Source: CAZZEX01 sp964653285 (GTDB taxonomy: Bacteria > Chloroflexota > Anaerolineae > B4-G1). From it: a DNA stretch of 64,000 nucleotides. The notes beneath the pieces were generated by a model, which worked only from the letters and a program-made list of their open reading frames with translations, made no database searches and was not told where the DNA came from. Each line of letters starts with the position of its first letter. Position 1 is the first letter of the stretch. Shown here in pieces: positions 1 to 8,771 of this stretch. Location: NCBI GenBank assembly GCA_964653285.1, contig CAZZEX010000009.1:11503-75502 (forward strand), in the 5' to 3' direction. Made by a program: the position numbers and the translations under genes.

Positions 1-1
1 G

Positions 2-130
2 AAAGCGATGGCGGCCGCCACCCCCATTGACGATGTGCGCGCCAGCGCCGCGTACCGGAAAGCGATGGTGCGCAACCTGACGCTGCGGGGAGTGCGGGAG
101 GTGTGGGAGCAGATGAGGGAGGGAAGGTGA
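2..130 (+). CDS. FAD-binding subunit of molybdenum hydroxylase, C-terminal end (partial)
   Basis: The reading frame is open from the window edge and ends in TGA at 128-130, giving a 42-residue tail. It contains DDVRASAAYRKAMVRNL, the usual end of the CoxM/XdhB FAD-binding subunit (CO_deh_flav_C domain). This subunit passes electrons from the 2Fe-2S subunit to FAD/NAD or another acceptor. The stop is one base before the start of the iron-sulfur subunit gene, so the three subunits form an operon in the order FAD, 2Fe-2S, molybdopterin. The catalytic FAD-binding part lies outside the window. The identification rests on the short tail plus the neighbours. Confidence 0.8.
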   Translation, partial: KAMAAATPIDDVRASAAYRKAMVRNLTLRGVREVWEQMREGR

Positions 131-131
131 G

Positions 132-605
132 ATGGCAACACATTCGATTACTGTGACAGTGAACGGCGGGAAAGAGTACCTGGACGTGCCGTCGAATATG
201 ACGCTGCTCCAAATGCTGCGGGAAAAACTGGCGCTCACCGGCGCCAAGAACGGCTGCGCGGCCGGGGAGTGCGGGGCCTGTACCGTGCTGGTGGACGGGG
301 AGCCAGTGAACTCATGTATGATGCTGGCCGTTGAGGCCGATGGTCGCGAGGTGACCACCGTCGAAGGGCTGGCGCACGAGGGCCAGTTGAGCGCTTTGCA
401 GGAGGCCTTTACCGAGCACAACGCCGTTCAGTGCGGTTTCTGTACGCCGGGAATGTTGATCTCGGCCCATGCCCTGCTGGAGCGCAATCCTCATCCGACC
501 GAGCAGGAGATCCGTGAGGCCCTGGTCGGGAACCTGTGCCGCTGCACGGGCTACCTGCGCATCATCGAGTCTGTCCAGGCGGCCGCAGCGAGAGGGGGTG
601 TGTAA
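132..605 (+). CDS. 2Fe-2S subunit of xanthine dehydrogenase-family molybdenum hydroxylase
   Basis: This 157-aa protein is full length for the small iron-sulfur subunit (CoxS/XdhC class). The N-terminal half is a plant-type ferredoxin fold with cluster ligands in NGCAAGECGACTVL and a later NSC. The C-terminal half is the four-helix domain with CGFCTPGM and NLCRCTGY holding the second 2Fe-2S cluster. It relays electrons from the molybdopterin site in the next subunit to FAD in the previous one, in the cytoplasm. It starts two bases after the FAD subunit stop, and the next gene starts two bases after its own stop, so translation is probably coupled. The substrate cannot be told from this subunit. 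Confidence 0.95.
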   Translation: MATHSITVTVNGGKEYLDVPSNMTLLQMLREKLALTGAKNGCAAGECGACTVLVDGEPVNSCMMLAVEADGREVTTVEGLAHEGQLSALQEAFTEHNAVQCGFCTPGMLISAHALLERNPHPTEQEIREALVGNLCRCTGYLRIIESVQAAAARGGV

Positions 606-606
606 A

Positions 607-2985
607 ATGGCTGAGTTCACTTCTAACCCGGTTGGCAAGAATGTTCCCCGCGCAGACGCTTATGACAAGGTCACCGGGGCAGCCACCTTTGTTGACGACA
701 TGCAGTTCGGCCCCGGTCTACTCTACGGGCGACTGGTCCGCAGCCCCTACGCCCACGCGCTGGTCAAAAAAGTGGACGTCAGCAAGGCACTGGCGGTGCC
801 TGGCGTCAGGGCGGTGGTCACGGGCCAGGACGTCCCCGCGCGCATCGGCCTGTACCTCATAGACCGCCCCGTCTTTGCCACTGACCGCGTGCGGGTTGTT
901 GGTGATCCCGTCGCTGGCGTCATCGCCACCAGCGAAGAGATCGCAGAAGAGGCCGCCCAACTCGTCGAGGTTGAGTACGAGGAACTGCCCGCTGTCTTCG
1001 ACCCCGTGGAAGCCGCCCAGCCGGATGCCCCTCTGCTCCACCCCGACCTGGGCAAGTACAAAGTGGCCAACTTCATCTTCCCCGAACCGGGCACCAATAT
1101 CTCGGAGCATTTCAAACTGCGCAAAGGGGACGTCGAGTCCGCCTGGCCCAGGTGCGCGGCTATCGTGGAGGACACCTTCCGCCTGCCCCAGATCCAGCAC
1201 GTGCCACTTGAGCCCCACGCAGCGGTGGCCCTGTGGGAGCAATCAGGGCAGGTGACGCTGTGGACCAGTTCGCAGTCGCCATTTGCCCAGCGCGACCTGA
1301 TCGCCCAGAGTCTGGACATTCCGCACGGCAACCTGCGCGTGGTATCCCCTTACGTCGGCGGCGGGTTCGGAGGCAAGGCCGGCGTCTCGATGGAGGTATA
1401 TGCGGTCGCCATGGCGCGGGCCGTCAAGGGACATGCGGTCAAGTTGCGCATGACCCGCGAGGAGGAATTCATCGGTACGACGGTGCGCCAGAGCCTGGTG
1501 GCCCACACCAAGATCGGCTGTGACGCCGAGGGCAACCTGCTGGCGATGGAGACCCAGTATTACTTCGGCGGCGGCGCTTACAACGATTATGGCGTCAACA
1601 TCGCCCGCGCCGCTGGCTACTCCTGCACCGGCCCCTACAACATCCCGAACGTCAAGGGCGATTCTTACTGCGTCTACACCAACCGGCCCATCGGCAGCGC
1701 CATGCGCGGCTTCGGCATGCCCGAAATCCACTGGGGCATCGAGCAGATCATGGACCAACTGGCCGAAAAGATCGGGATGGACGGGGCCGAGTTCCGCCGC
1801 CGCAACTGTGTCAAGACAGGCCAGACCATCCTGACCGGGATGAAGATGCCCGCCGTTGACCTGGTGGCCTGCATTGACAAGGTCACCGAAGCCATCGGGT
1901 GGGAAGACCGTAGGGGCACGGCTCGTCCGTGCCCTGCGGCTGGCCCGCGCCCTTCCACGCCGCACAAGAAGCGGGGCCAGGGTATCGCCATCATGTGGAA
2001 AGCCCCGGCCATACCGCCCAACCCCGGCAGTTCGGCCATCGTGCGCTTCAACGAGGACGCCACGGTCAACGTCGAGATCGGGGCACAGGAGATGGGACAG
2101 GGGGTCTTCACCGTCGCAGCCCAGATGGCGGCCCAGGCGTTGGGCGTGCCCTACGAGTGGGTGCGCGTTTCGGCCCCGATAGACACCAGGTACAGCCCCT
2201 ACGAGTGGCAGACGGTCGCCAGCCGCACCACCTGGTCTACGGGCAACGCGGTCAAGGCTGCCGCCGAGGACGCCCGGCAGCAAATCCTGGAAATCGTGGC
2301 AGAGCACTGGGACGAGGACGCCGAGGACCTGGACATCAAGGACGGCAAGGTTATCTCGTACAAGTCCGAGCGCGAACAGCCGCTCCAGAATATGGTCATC
2401 TATGGTCTGCCCAACGAGAACTTCGAGGGATGGAAAGGTGGCCCCATCGTCGGGCACGGCATGTTTATGCCGACCTATATCACTAACCTGGACCCCGAGA
2501 CCGGTCAGGGCGTCCGCGCGGTGGTGCACTATACCGTCGGCGCGCAGGCAGTGGACCTGGAGGTAGATACCGAGACCGGTCAGGTTGAGGTGCTCAAGAT
2601 CGCCAGCGCCTACGACGTGGGCAAAGCGATCAACCCCGACCTGGTACTGGTGCAGATCGAGGGCGGCGCGGTTCACGGGATGAGTTCGGCCTTCGAGGTG
2701 CTCAGGTTCGACGAGAAAGGCCAGCCCATCAACTCCAACCTGGTTGACTATCGCATTGCGACCAGCGCGGACGTGCCGCAGGAGATTCACGGTGACATCG
2801 TCGAGACGCCTCTGGAGGATGGGCCGTGGGGTGCGCGGGGCGTCGGCGAACACGTCATGGTGCAGACTGCGCCGGCCATTGCCAACGGTATCAACGACGC
2901 GCTCGGCATCCGCTTCAGCGACCTGCCGCTGTCGGCGGAGAAAATCTTCCTGGCTCTGGAGGAACGGAAGCCAACAGAAGAATAG
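607..2985 (+). CDS. Molybdopterin-binding subunit of xanthine dehydrogenase-family hydroxylase
   Basis: The protein is 792 aa when started at the ATG two bases after the upstream stop. A longer open frame from 469 overlaps the previous gene and is not needed. It is the large catalytic subunit that binds molybdenum cytosine dinucleotide. Landmarks are VGGGFGGKAG near residue 249, GAQEMGQG near 495, and the C-terminal GARGVGEH (about 744-751) with the conserved active-site Glu. The loop SAMRGFGMPE lacks the AYxCSFR signature of true form I CO dehydrogenase, so this is a xanthine/aldehyde/purine-type hydroxylase of unknown substrate. Residues about 435-448 (RRGTARPCPAAGP) are a low-complexity insertion encoded by a palindromic repeat (separate entry). 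Confidence 0.93.
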   Translation: MAEFTSNPVGKNVPRADAYDKVTGAATFVDDMQFGPGLLYGRLVRSPYAHALVKKVDVSKALAVPGVRAVVTGQDVPARIGLYLIDRPVFATDRVRVVGDPVAGVIATSEEIAEEAAQLVEVEYEELPAVFDPVEAAQPDAPLLHPDLGKYKVANFIFPEPGTNISEHFKLRKGDVESAWPRCAAIVEDTFRLPQIQHVPLEPHAAVALWEQSGQVTLWTSSQSPFAQRDLIAQSLDIPHGNLRVVSPYVGGGFGGKAGVSMEVYAVAMARAVKGHAVKLRMTREEEFIGTTVRQSLVAHTKIGCDAEGNLLAMETQYYFGGGAYNDYGVNIARAAGYSCTGPYNIPNVKGDSYCVYTNRPIGSAMRGFGMPEIHWGIEQIMDQLAEKIGMDGAEFRRRNCVKTGQTILTGMKMPAVDLVACIDKVTEAIGWEDRRGTARPCPAAGPRPSTPHKKRGQGIAIMWKAPAIPPNPGSSAIVRFNEDATVNVEIGAQEMGQGVFTVAAQMAAQALGVPYEWVRVSAPIDTRYSPYEWQTVASRTTWSTGNAVKAAAEDARQQILEIVAEHWDEDAEDLDIKDGKVISYKSEREQPLQNMVIYGLPNENFEGWKGGPIVGHGMFMPTYITNLDPETGQGVRAVVHYTVGAQAVDLEVDTETGQVEVLKIASAYDVGKAINPDLVLVQIEGGAVHGMSSAFEVLRFDEKGQPINSNLVDYRIATSADVPQEIHGDIVETPLEDGPWGARGVGEHVMVQTAPAIANGINDALGIRFSDLPLSAEKIFLALEERKPTEE
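1913..1935. repeat. Palindromic repeat inserted in frame in the molybdopterin subunit gene
   Basis: GGGCACGG at 1914-1921 and CCGTGCCC at 1927-1934 form a perfect 8-bp stem with a CTCGT loop. The surrounding protein (RRGTARPCPAAGP) looks unlike the family and sits on a surface region between two conserved blocks. The sequence resembles a common bacterial intergenic palindrome of the form GGGGCACGG...CCGTGCCC. The inference is that such an element inserted without breaking the frame. Confidence 0.6.
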
Positions 2986-3030
2986 CGTCTCCCCCATCTA
3001 CAGCGGCGGTGATCTTGCTTTGAAAGACAA

Positions 3031-3094
3031 GCCCACGGCCCCGCGCTTTTCGCCCACCAGCACCGGTCGGAGTGAAGAAAGCGGGGCGGTGGGC
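3031..3094. terminator. Long imperfect hairpin between convergent genes
   Basis: GCCCAC-gg-CCCCGC at 3031-3044 can pair with GCGGGG-cg-GTGGGC at 3081-3094, separated by about 36 bases. It lies between the plus-strand hydroxylase operon and the minus-strand J-domain gene. It probably serves as a two-way transcription barrier, although no clean T-tract follows. Apart from this hairpin I see nothing else in 2986-3153. Confidence 0.45.
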
Positions 3095-3153
3095 GTTCTT
3101 CGTTTGCGCAAGCGCCACCGTCCTGGAGGCCCGCGAGAGAACTCACTAACTCT

Positions 3154-3939
3154 CTATCCCCAGTTGCTTTGGGCCACCAGAAAGTCCAGTTCCACTCGCT
3201 TCCGTGCCAAGTCCTCTTCCACATCCGCCGCCATCTCAGCCAACAGGTCCCGCCCCCGCCGCCGGGCGAACTTTACGTCCAGGCTCATCTGTACCATCTC
3301 GCTGTTCGTCAGTTCACGGATCTCCTGCTCCACTTCCCGGAGCCGTCTCTGAACCTGTCGCAACCTGTCGCGCAAGGCGGCCAGACGCTGCTCGTCTGTG
3401 CCAGTTTCGGCTGACGGGGAGCGGTCGGGCTTTTCGGCCAGGGCCTGGAGCTCCACCAGGCTCCGCGCTGCATAGGCAGCGTTGACGGCGGTCATCATCT
3501 CCGTTCGCCAGGCTCGTTCCGCTGCATCCCGGACCAGGTCGGGGTGGAAACGGCGGCACAACTGGCGATACAGTTTTCTGATCCGAGCCTCGGTCGCTGC
3601 ATCCACTGGCTCAGCAGGGGGTGGAGGCGGCGGCTCCTTCGGCTGCTGCCAAGCGCGCCTGTACTGCTCTTCGACGGGGACGTAGGCCTCACCGGTACTT
3701 GTCTGGGGTGGGCCGTCTGGCCCCCACTGGCGGTACTGGTTGATCCGTTGCCGGCAGCGTTTGATCTCTGCCTCGACCTCTTCCAGTTCCGCCACCCTGC
3801 GACCAACTCGGGTGTCATATTCCAGCCGGAAGGCGGACAATTCTACGCGCAGGTCCACCAGTTCGGCCTCGCGGTCGCTCAACTCGGCTCCTACTGCTTC
3901 GATCTGCCGCCGCAGATGAGCCAATTGCTCTTCTATCAT
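3154..3939 (-). CDS. J-domain-like coiled-coil protein
   Basis: The protein is 261 aa from the ATG at 3939, which overlaps the TGA of the upstream aldehyde oxidoreductase by four bases (ATGA). A longer start at 3975 is possible but has no such coupling. The first ~85 residues and the last ~80 are charged heptad-like helices, probably coiled coils. The middle holds LYRQLCRRFHPDLV followed by an amphipathic helix, which matches helices II and III of a DnaJ J-domain with its HPD motif. J-domains recruit and stimulate DnaK/Hsp70. A proline stretch (PPPPPP) precedes it. Its coupling to a tungsten enzyme gene suggests, by inference only, a folding or cofactor-insertion role. It is not a full DnaJ: there is no Gly/Phe region or zinc centre. 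Confidence 0.7.
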   Translation of the reverse strand: MIEEQLAHLRRQIEAVGAELSDREAELVDLRVELSAFRLEYDTRVGRRVAELEEVEAEIKRCRQRINQYRQWGPDGPPQTSTGEAYVPVEEQYRRAWQQPKEPPPPPPAEPVDAATEARIRKLYRQLCRRFHPDLVRDAAERAWRTEMMTAVNAAYAARSLVELQALAEKPDRSPSAETGTDEQRLAALRDRLRQVQRRLREVEQEIRELTNSEMVQMSLDVKFARRRGRDLLAEMAADVEEDLARKRVELDFLVAQSNWG

Positions 3940-5834
3940 ATAGGGGTTGTGATACCACTCGCTCGTTCTACCCATCGCAAACGGCCCAATGCCAGGCCAG
4001 GCCGAAGAGCCTGCAACCGCTCCCTTGTCGGCCTCCCCTCCACGTCCCAGCCCCGCAGTTCATAGTACAGGGGCAACATGCGATCCAGGTCCGGTAAATT
4101 GCCCGCTGCCGTGCCAGAGGGACGGGGTTCGGCCAAGAAACGGCTGGGGAGAGTATCGTCGGCCCGGGTGACCCCCAGCCGCAGGTTGATGAGCCGTTTC
4201 AGGTTGAAGAGCCGCTCCCCCACCCGCACCAGGTCGTCAGCGGTCCAGTCCCAGCCGGTCGCTGCGTTCACCAATTCCACCGTCCGGGCTGGGCCCATCC
4301 CACCCTTGACCATGAATTTGCACAGGCCCAGCGGATTGTAGACGGCCATAAAGTCCTGGAAGGCGATGACCAGGCGGACGGTGGCCTCGTCGGAGGCGAA
4401 GCGGTCGCGCTCGCCATCCTGCCAGCCGGGCCACTCGAGGCCATAACCGCGCCAGTACGAGAGGCTCTCCAGGTGACAGGCCCCCCGGCTTGCAGTGGCG
4501 TAGTTGAGACCTATATCCACGAAGGCGCGGGGGTCGTGATAGGGTACCTCCAACCCTTTGACGTGGATGGCGAATTGTTCCGCCTCCGGCCCCATCCGGG
4601 CCGCCGCCGCCCGCACCCCGTCGGCCAACAGCGCCCCCAGTCCCTCCCGGCGGGCGATCTGCTCCACCAACGCCAGCACCGGCTCTGGCTCCCCCCACGC
4701 CAGGCGGAGTCCGCCGGCCTCGTCTGGTTCAATCAGCCCCCGCTCCATCGCCTCAGTAGCGAAGGCGATCACGCCGGAGGTGGAGATGGTGTCCAGCCCC
4801 AACTGGTTGCACAGGCCGTTGAGCGCCGCCAGGGCCGGCAGGTCGTCAATCAGCAGGTTCCCTCCAAAGCCAGCCAACGTCTCGTACTCCGGCCCCTCCC
4901 CCCAGGTGCCGGCGTAGGGCCCCTCCTTCACCTCGATCGCCTTGCCGCAGCCGACCGGGCAGGCAAAGCAGTGGGTGTCGCGCACCCAGAGGGTCTCGTG
5001 GATAGTCCGACCGGAGATGGCGCGGGCCCCCTCGGGCCAGGAGCCCTCCCGCCAGTTCTTGAGCGGCAGATCGCCGAAGCGCTCCGCCGCCGGGACTCCC
5101 CCTGCTGTGCCTGTCAGCGACATGCCCTCGGAGCGCTCGCGGATGAGGGCGTTAGCCTCCCGCACCACGGCGCGGAAGCGGGCCGGATCGGGGGTTGTGG
5201 GTTTCTCGTGCCCTCGCACGACGATCGCCTTGAGGTTCTTGGAACCCATCAGGGCCCCCATCCCACCTCGCCCTGCTGTCCGGTTGTGGGCCTGCCCGCC
5301 GGTCATTACCCCGGCCAGCAGCACCCGGTTCTCCCCCGCCGGGCCAATGCAGGCGACCTGGGCCTTGGAGTCGGTTTCCTCCCGCAACCGGTCGTGAGTC
5401 TCAAAGGTACCGCTCCCCCAGAGGTGGGAAGCGCCCCTGATCTCCACCTGCCCGTCGTGAATCCACAGGTAGACCGGTGAGGGGGCACGGCCGGTGATGA
5501 CCAGCCCGTCGAAACCGGCGAAACGGAGTTCCGCTCCCCAGTGGCCGCCCACGTTCGACTCGCACCAGATAGAAGTGAGGGGGGAGCGGCCACACCACGA
5601 GCTCCGGGCTGCCGCTGGCGCAAAGGTCCCCGTCAGCAGGCCGTTGAAGACCATGAGGGGACTGACTGGGTCGAGCGGGTCCCTCTCCGGGTACAGCGCC
5701 TCGTAGAACAGGTGCGCTGCCAGTCCGCTGCCCAACAACCACGTGCGCGCCTCCTCTGCGGTGATTTGCTCCTCTCGGACCTCCTTGCTCTCCAGGTCCA
5801 CCCTCAGCCATCGTCCAGCGTACACACCACCCAT
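3936..5834 (-). CDS. Aldehyde:ferredoxin oxidoreductase (tungsten enzyme)
   Basis: The protein is 632 aa, about the family length (600-620). AOR-family enzymes oxidise aldehydes to acids (or the reverse) with ferredoxin, using a tungstopterin and one 4Fe-4S cluster. The N-terminal domain carries GRGGMGALMGSKNLKAIVV, the pterin-binding block. The cluster ligands are CFACPVGC near residue 288 and the distal Cys in LGLCKFM near 505. The segment DTISTSGVIAFATEAMERG is also typical. A strong ribosome site (AAGGAGG) lies upstream of the ATG. The gene is followed by a J-domain gene with ATGA overlap. The precise substrate (formaldehyde, general aldehyde, benzoyl-CoA-type) cannot be told. Confidence 0.93.
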   Translation of the reverse strand: MGGVYAGRWLRVDLESKEVREEQITAEEARTWLLGSGLAAHLFYEALYPERDPLDPVSPLMVFNGLLTGTFAPAAARSSWCGRSPLTSIWCESNVGGHWGAELRFAGFDGLVITGRAPSPVYLWIHDGQVEIRGASHLWGSGTFETHDRLREETDSKAQVACIGPAGENRVLLAGVMTGGQAHNRTAGRGGMGALMGSKNLKAIVVRGHEKPTTPDPARFRAVVREANALIRERSEGMSLTGTAGGVPAAERFGDLPLKNWREGSWPEGARAISGRTIHETLWVRDTHCFACPVGCGKAIEVKEGPYAGTWGEGPEYETLAGFGGNLLIDDLPALAALNGLCNQLGLDTISTSGVIAFATEAMERGLIEPDEAGGLRLAWGEPEPVLALVEQIARREGLGALLADGVRAAAARMGPEAEQFAIHVKGLEVPYHDPRAFVDIGLNYATASRGACHLESLSYWRGYGLEWPGWQDGERDRFASDEATVRLVIAFQDFMAVYNPLGLCKFMVKGGMGPARTVELVNAATGWDWTADDLVRVGERLFNLKRLINLRLGVTRADDTLPSRFLAEPRPSGTAAGNLPDLDRMLPLYYELRGWDVEGRPTRERLQALRPGLALGRLRWVERASGITTPI

Positions 5835-5929
5835 CGTTTGCCTCCTTGGATCTTGAGTTGCCGTTATTTGCCCAGAGGGGATCGTCAGACCTCCATCTCA
5901 AGCGCCGGTATATCGCTTCTCATTCAAGC

Positions 5930-7192
5930 CTACGGCACCTGGATGAACAGAAACACCGGGTCCACCCGGTAGTTGACCATTGAGATCTCCACGTCCTCGT
6001 GGATCAGCGAGGCATAGCAGTATTGCGGGTTGCGGGCCTCCACCACATCCACGAAGCGGATGCCACCGGTGACGACCGCCCGCGCCCCCGCCGGCAGGTA
6101 GAGGTGCCCCTCGTCGTCTGTCACCAGGTCGTCCGGCCTACTACCCACTGCCCAGCGCCAGGGGTGATCTATCGGGCTGGTCTCGCAGTGGATGCCCACC
6201 CGGAAGACGCCCGATTGGACATACTCGCCCAACGTCGCGTAATTCTGGTCGCTGTCGTACACGGTGCCCGGCGGCGGGCCGCTGGTGCGGATGGGCACGA
6301 CGCTGTCGTTATCAATCGTCAACGTGAAATAGAGTGTGCTACCTAACGGGACAGCCCCGGCCGACCACTCCACTTCACCGTTAAGGATGTACACTCGAGG
6401 CACCCCACCGTTCTCAATGGTCAGCGTATCGGTCGCCGCCGTCCACTGCCCCACCGCGTCCCGCGCTCGCATGGTCACAGTGTACGTGCCATCAGGTGGC
6501 GGGTCTGCTCCCAGATCCACCCCTGCGTCGTAGTCAAATTCGTGCCATCCTGCTTCGTTGAGCCGTGTGACCATCTCTTTCTCCGCCACGTGGTAGCGTA
6601 CGCCGTCCCCTCCCAGCAGATAGACAGTCAGTTCCTCCACGTCCTTCTTGAGATCCACGTTGATCGTCACCCGGTCGTCGAGGCCGTCCCGGTTGGGACT
6701 GAAGACCGGCGGATACACGCTGAAGCCGCGCAGTTCCGGCAGTGCAGTGTCGGCATCGGCGATGGTGAGCGCGCCGGTAGCCTTCTCGGTGACACCTTCC
6801 GCATCGGTCGCCTCCACCACCCAGATGTAGATGCCGCCCTGCAACACGCGCTTCTCCACCGTGAACCCCTCGAACTGCTCGCCGGGGAGCACATAGCCAT
6901 CCACCACGCCAGCGAAGTAGACCTGGTAAGGCTCCTCGACGGAGGGGGGGTGGTGGACATTGTCGCGGAAGTAGTAGCGGTTTCCAGCGCCGTCCTCGAA
7001 GCAGATCGAGACCTCCGCGCTGCGGGACAGGTTGTAGGTGATAGTCAGTACATCACTGTCGCCGTCCGCGTTGGGCGTGATGAGGTCCACGGAGAAGGAG
7101 ACATCGCCGAGCAGCGGCTTCTCTCCACAAGCGGTCAACATCAACAACAGCCCCAGCATCGCTATTGCCAACAGGATGTGATAGATTCGCAA
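5930..7192 (-). CDS. Lipoprotein with FlgD/Ig-like repeats
   Basis: The protein is about 420 aa. I chose the TTG at 7192 because GGGGGAGG precedes it by six bases and the protein then begins with a compact lipoprotein signal (RIYHILLAIAMLG, then LMLTAC as lipobox). The upstream ATG at 7234 would put 14 extra residues before the signal. After the lipidated Cys come at least two Ig-like domains of the FlgD type: SPNRDGLDDRVTINVDL with the calcium-loop look, then PPDGTYTVTMRARDAVG. Such domains are usually extracellular and structural. It is probably anchored to the outer face of the membrane. The function is unknown. It is transcribed in the same direction as the AOR gene, with a gap of about 95 bases. 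Confidence 0.75.
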   Translation of the reverse strand: MRIYHILLAIAMLGLLLMLTACGEKPLLGDVSFSVDLITPNADGDSDVLTITYNLSRSAEVSICFEDGAGNRYYFRDNVHHPPSVEEPYQVYFAGVVDGYVLPGEQFEGFTVEKRVLQGGIYIWVVEATDAEGVTEKATGALTIADADTALPELRGFSVYPPVFSPNRDGLDDRVTINVDLKKDVEELTVYLLGGDGVRYHVAEKEMVTRLNEAGWHEFDYDAGVDLGADPPPDGTYTVTMRARDAVGQWTAATDTLTIENGGVPRVYILNGEVEWSAGAVPLGSTLYFTLTIDNDSVVPIRTSGPPPGTVYDSDQNYATLGEYVQSGVFRVGIHCETSPIDHPWRWAVGSRPDDLVTDDEGHLYLPAGARAVVTGGIRFVDVVEARNPQYCYASLIHEDVEISMVNYRVDPVFLFIQVP

Positions 7193-7276
7193 GACAATCC
7201 TCCCCCAATCAGAGTTCGGACGAAAGTATACCACACGTTAGTAGATTGGTAAATTGACAGATTGAACCCCTCTCCC

Positions 7277-7331
7277 CTCCCCTCCCCGCCTCGGGGAGGG
7301 GAGACTCCCCCTTCCCTCGCAGGGAAGGGGG
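7277..7331. repeat. Two tandem perfect GC-rich hairpins
   Basis: Bases 7277-7288 pair with 7292-7303 (12 bp, 3-base loop), and 7307-7317 pair with 7321-7331 (11 bp, CGC loop). They lie in the gap between the divergent lipoprotein and folC genes. The C/G-block style matches a G-rich insertion inside the methylase gene at 34491-34530, suggesting a dispersed repeat family. There is no T-tract, so they are unlikely to be simple terminators. Confidence 0.7.
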
Positions 7332-7351
7332 CCGGGGGGTTAGGTACCGAC

Positions 7352-7380
7352 TTGCATTTCCCAAGAAAAGGGGGTACAAT
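7352..7380 (+). promoter_or_regulatory. Predicted sigma70 promoter for folC-lon
   Basis: TTGCAT (7352-7357) and TACAAT (7375-7380) are 17 bp apart. The expected transcript start is about 7387, leaving only ~12 bases before the folC ATG, with no clear Shine-Dalgarno. The message may be nearly leaderless. Confidence 0.6.
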
Positions 7381-7398
7381 CCATACCCGACCGGGATA

Positions 7399-8757
7399 AT
7401 GAACTACCCAGAGACTATCGCCTATCTTCACAGCCTCACAGACTACGAGTTAACGCGCATCGAGCGCTATACGCCCGAGACGCTCGATCTTTCGCGAGTC
7501 GAGCGACTGCTGGCGGCGGTTGGCAACCCGCACACCCGCTTCCCGTCGGTGCACGTCGCTGGCACCAGGGGCAAGGGATCCACAGTAGCGCTGTGCGAAT
7601 CTGGCTTGCGGGCCGCCGGTTACCGTACCGGCTTCTACATCTCTCCTCATCTCCACACCTTCCGTGAGCGCATCCAGGTGGATAGGCGGAAGATTGCGCG
7701 GGAAGAGGTCGTCGCGCTGGTGGAGGAGGTTCGCCCGCTGATCAAGCGTACGCCCGGCGTAACCACCTTCGAGGCCATCACCGCCATCGGCTTTCTGTAC
7801 TTCGCTCGTTCTAAAGTGGACGTGGCTATCGTCGAAGTGGGGCTGGGCGGCCGGCTCGATGCCACTAACGTTTTGACGCCCGAGGTGTCCGTCATTACCT
7901 CACTCAGTCTCGAGCACACCTACCTGTTGGGTAACACGCTGGCCGAGATCGCTTATGAGAAAGCGGGCATCATCAAGCCCGGCGTCCCGGCCGTGAGCGC
8001 GCCGCAGCGGGCCGAAGCGATCAAAGTGCTCGAAACGGTTAGCCGGGAACGGGAAGCACCGCTTACGGAGATCGGCCGCGATTGGGAGTACGAGCCCGGC
8101 CCCGCAGACCTGGACGGCCAGATGTTCACTGCCCGGCGCGTTACCGACGGGGGCTCGGAACTGGACGGCGAATACTGGATCCCCCTGTTAGGCCGCCATC
8201 AACTAGAGAACGGTACCAGCGCCATCGCCGCGCTGGATATCCTGCGCCAGCGGGGCTTCCGCATCCCCGTCGAGGCCGTGCACGAAGGACTGCGCAGCGT
8301 TCACTGGCCGGGGCGGATGGAAATCCTCAGCCGCGAGCCATTAGTCGTCGTGGACTGCGCGCATAATCCCTACTCGGCGCAGGTGCTGCGAAGGGCATTG
8401 GAAGAGTGGTTCCCTGACCAACGCTGGGTGCTGATCTTCGGCGCTTCAACCGACAAGGACGTCGCCGGGGTGCTGAGATCCCTTCTACCGATCAGCGATT
8501 ACGTCATCGTCACCCGTTCTGATCATCCTCGGGCGGCAGCGCCGGTTGGGTTGGCCGACGTCGTCGCTTCAGTGGGAGGCGGGGCGGAGGTCAGTGTGAA
8601 TATGAGGAAATCGCTCCAGCGTGGGTTGGCAGTGATGGGCCCGGACAGCGGCCTGCTGGTGACCGGCTCTGTCTTTCTCGTCGCTGACGCCCGCGAAGAG
8701 TGGGCACGCTACACCGATGCCCCGCTGCCGGACAACGACGGCGAAGAGGGAACCTGA
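7399..8757 (+). CDS. folC: Folylpolyglutamate synthase / dihydrofolate synthase
   Basis: The protein is 452 aa, normal for FolC. It is a Mur-ligase-family enzyme that adds glutamate to folates (and often to dihydropteroate) with ATP. GTRGKGST near residue 55 is the P-loop. SPHLHTFRERIQ follows it, VGLGGRLDATNVL (about 147-159) is the next conserved block, and VVDCAHNPYSAQ (about 317-328) marks the C-terminal domain. It acts in the cytoplasm in folate retention. The start at 7399 is the first ATG after the promoter. The stop lies 14 bases before the lon start, so the two genes are probably cotranscribed. Confidence 0.95.
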   Translation: MNYPETIAYLHSLTDYELTRIERYTPETLDLSRVERLLAAVGNPHTRFPSVHVAGTRGKGSTVALCESGLRAAGYRTGFYISPHLHTFRERIQVDRRKIAREEVVALVEEVRPLIKRTPGVTTFEAITAIGFLYFARSKVDVAIVEVGLGGRLDATNVLTPEVSVITSLSLEHTYLLGNTLAEIAYEKAGIIKPGVPAVSAPQRAEAIKVLETVSREREAPLTEIGRDWEYEPGPADLDGQMFTARRVTDGGSELDGEYWIPLLGRHQLENGTSAIAALDILRQRGFRIPVEAVHEGLRSVHWPGRMEILSREPLVVVDCAHNPYSAQVLRRALEEWFPDQRWVLIFGASTDKDVAGVLRSLLPISDYVIVTRSDHPRAAAPVGLADVVASVGGGAEVSVNMRKSLQRGLAVMGPDSGLLVTGSVFLVADAREEWARYTDAPLPDNDGEEGT

Positions 8758-8771
8758 TACAAGAAGAGAAC

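Noticed and set aside
607..2985. Carbon monoxide dehydrogenase large subunit
   Set aside because: The active-site loop lacks the AYxCSFR motif of true CO dehydrogenase and reads AMRGFGM, as in xanthine/aldehyde hydroxylases.
1243..2997. 584-codon open frame on the minus strand
   Set aside because: It lies entirely antisense to the molybdopterin subunit, has no ribosome site, and its translation has no family pattern. GC-rich third positions keep the opposite strand open.
4473..5480. 335-codon open frame on the plus strand
   Set aside because: It is antisense to the aldehyde oxidoreductase, which has all of its cluster ligands in order. The plus-strand translation is low-complexity.
7277..7331. 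Intrinsic terminator for the lipoprotein or folC genes
   Set aside because: The hairpins are upstream of both divergent genes and have no T-tract.
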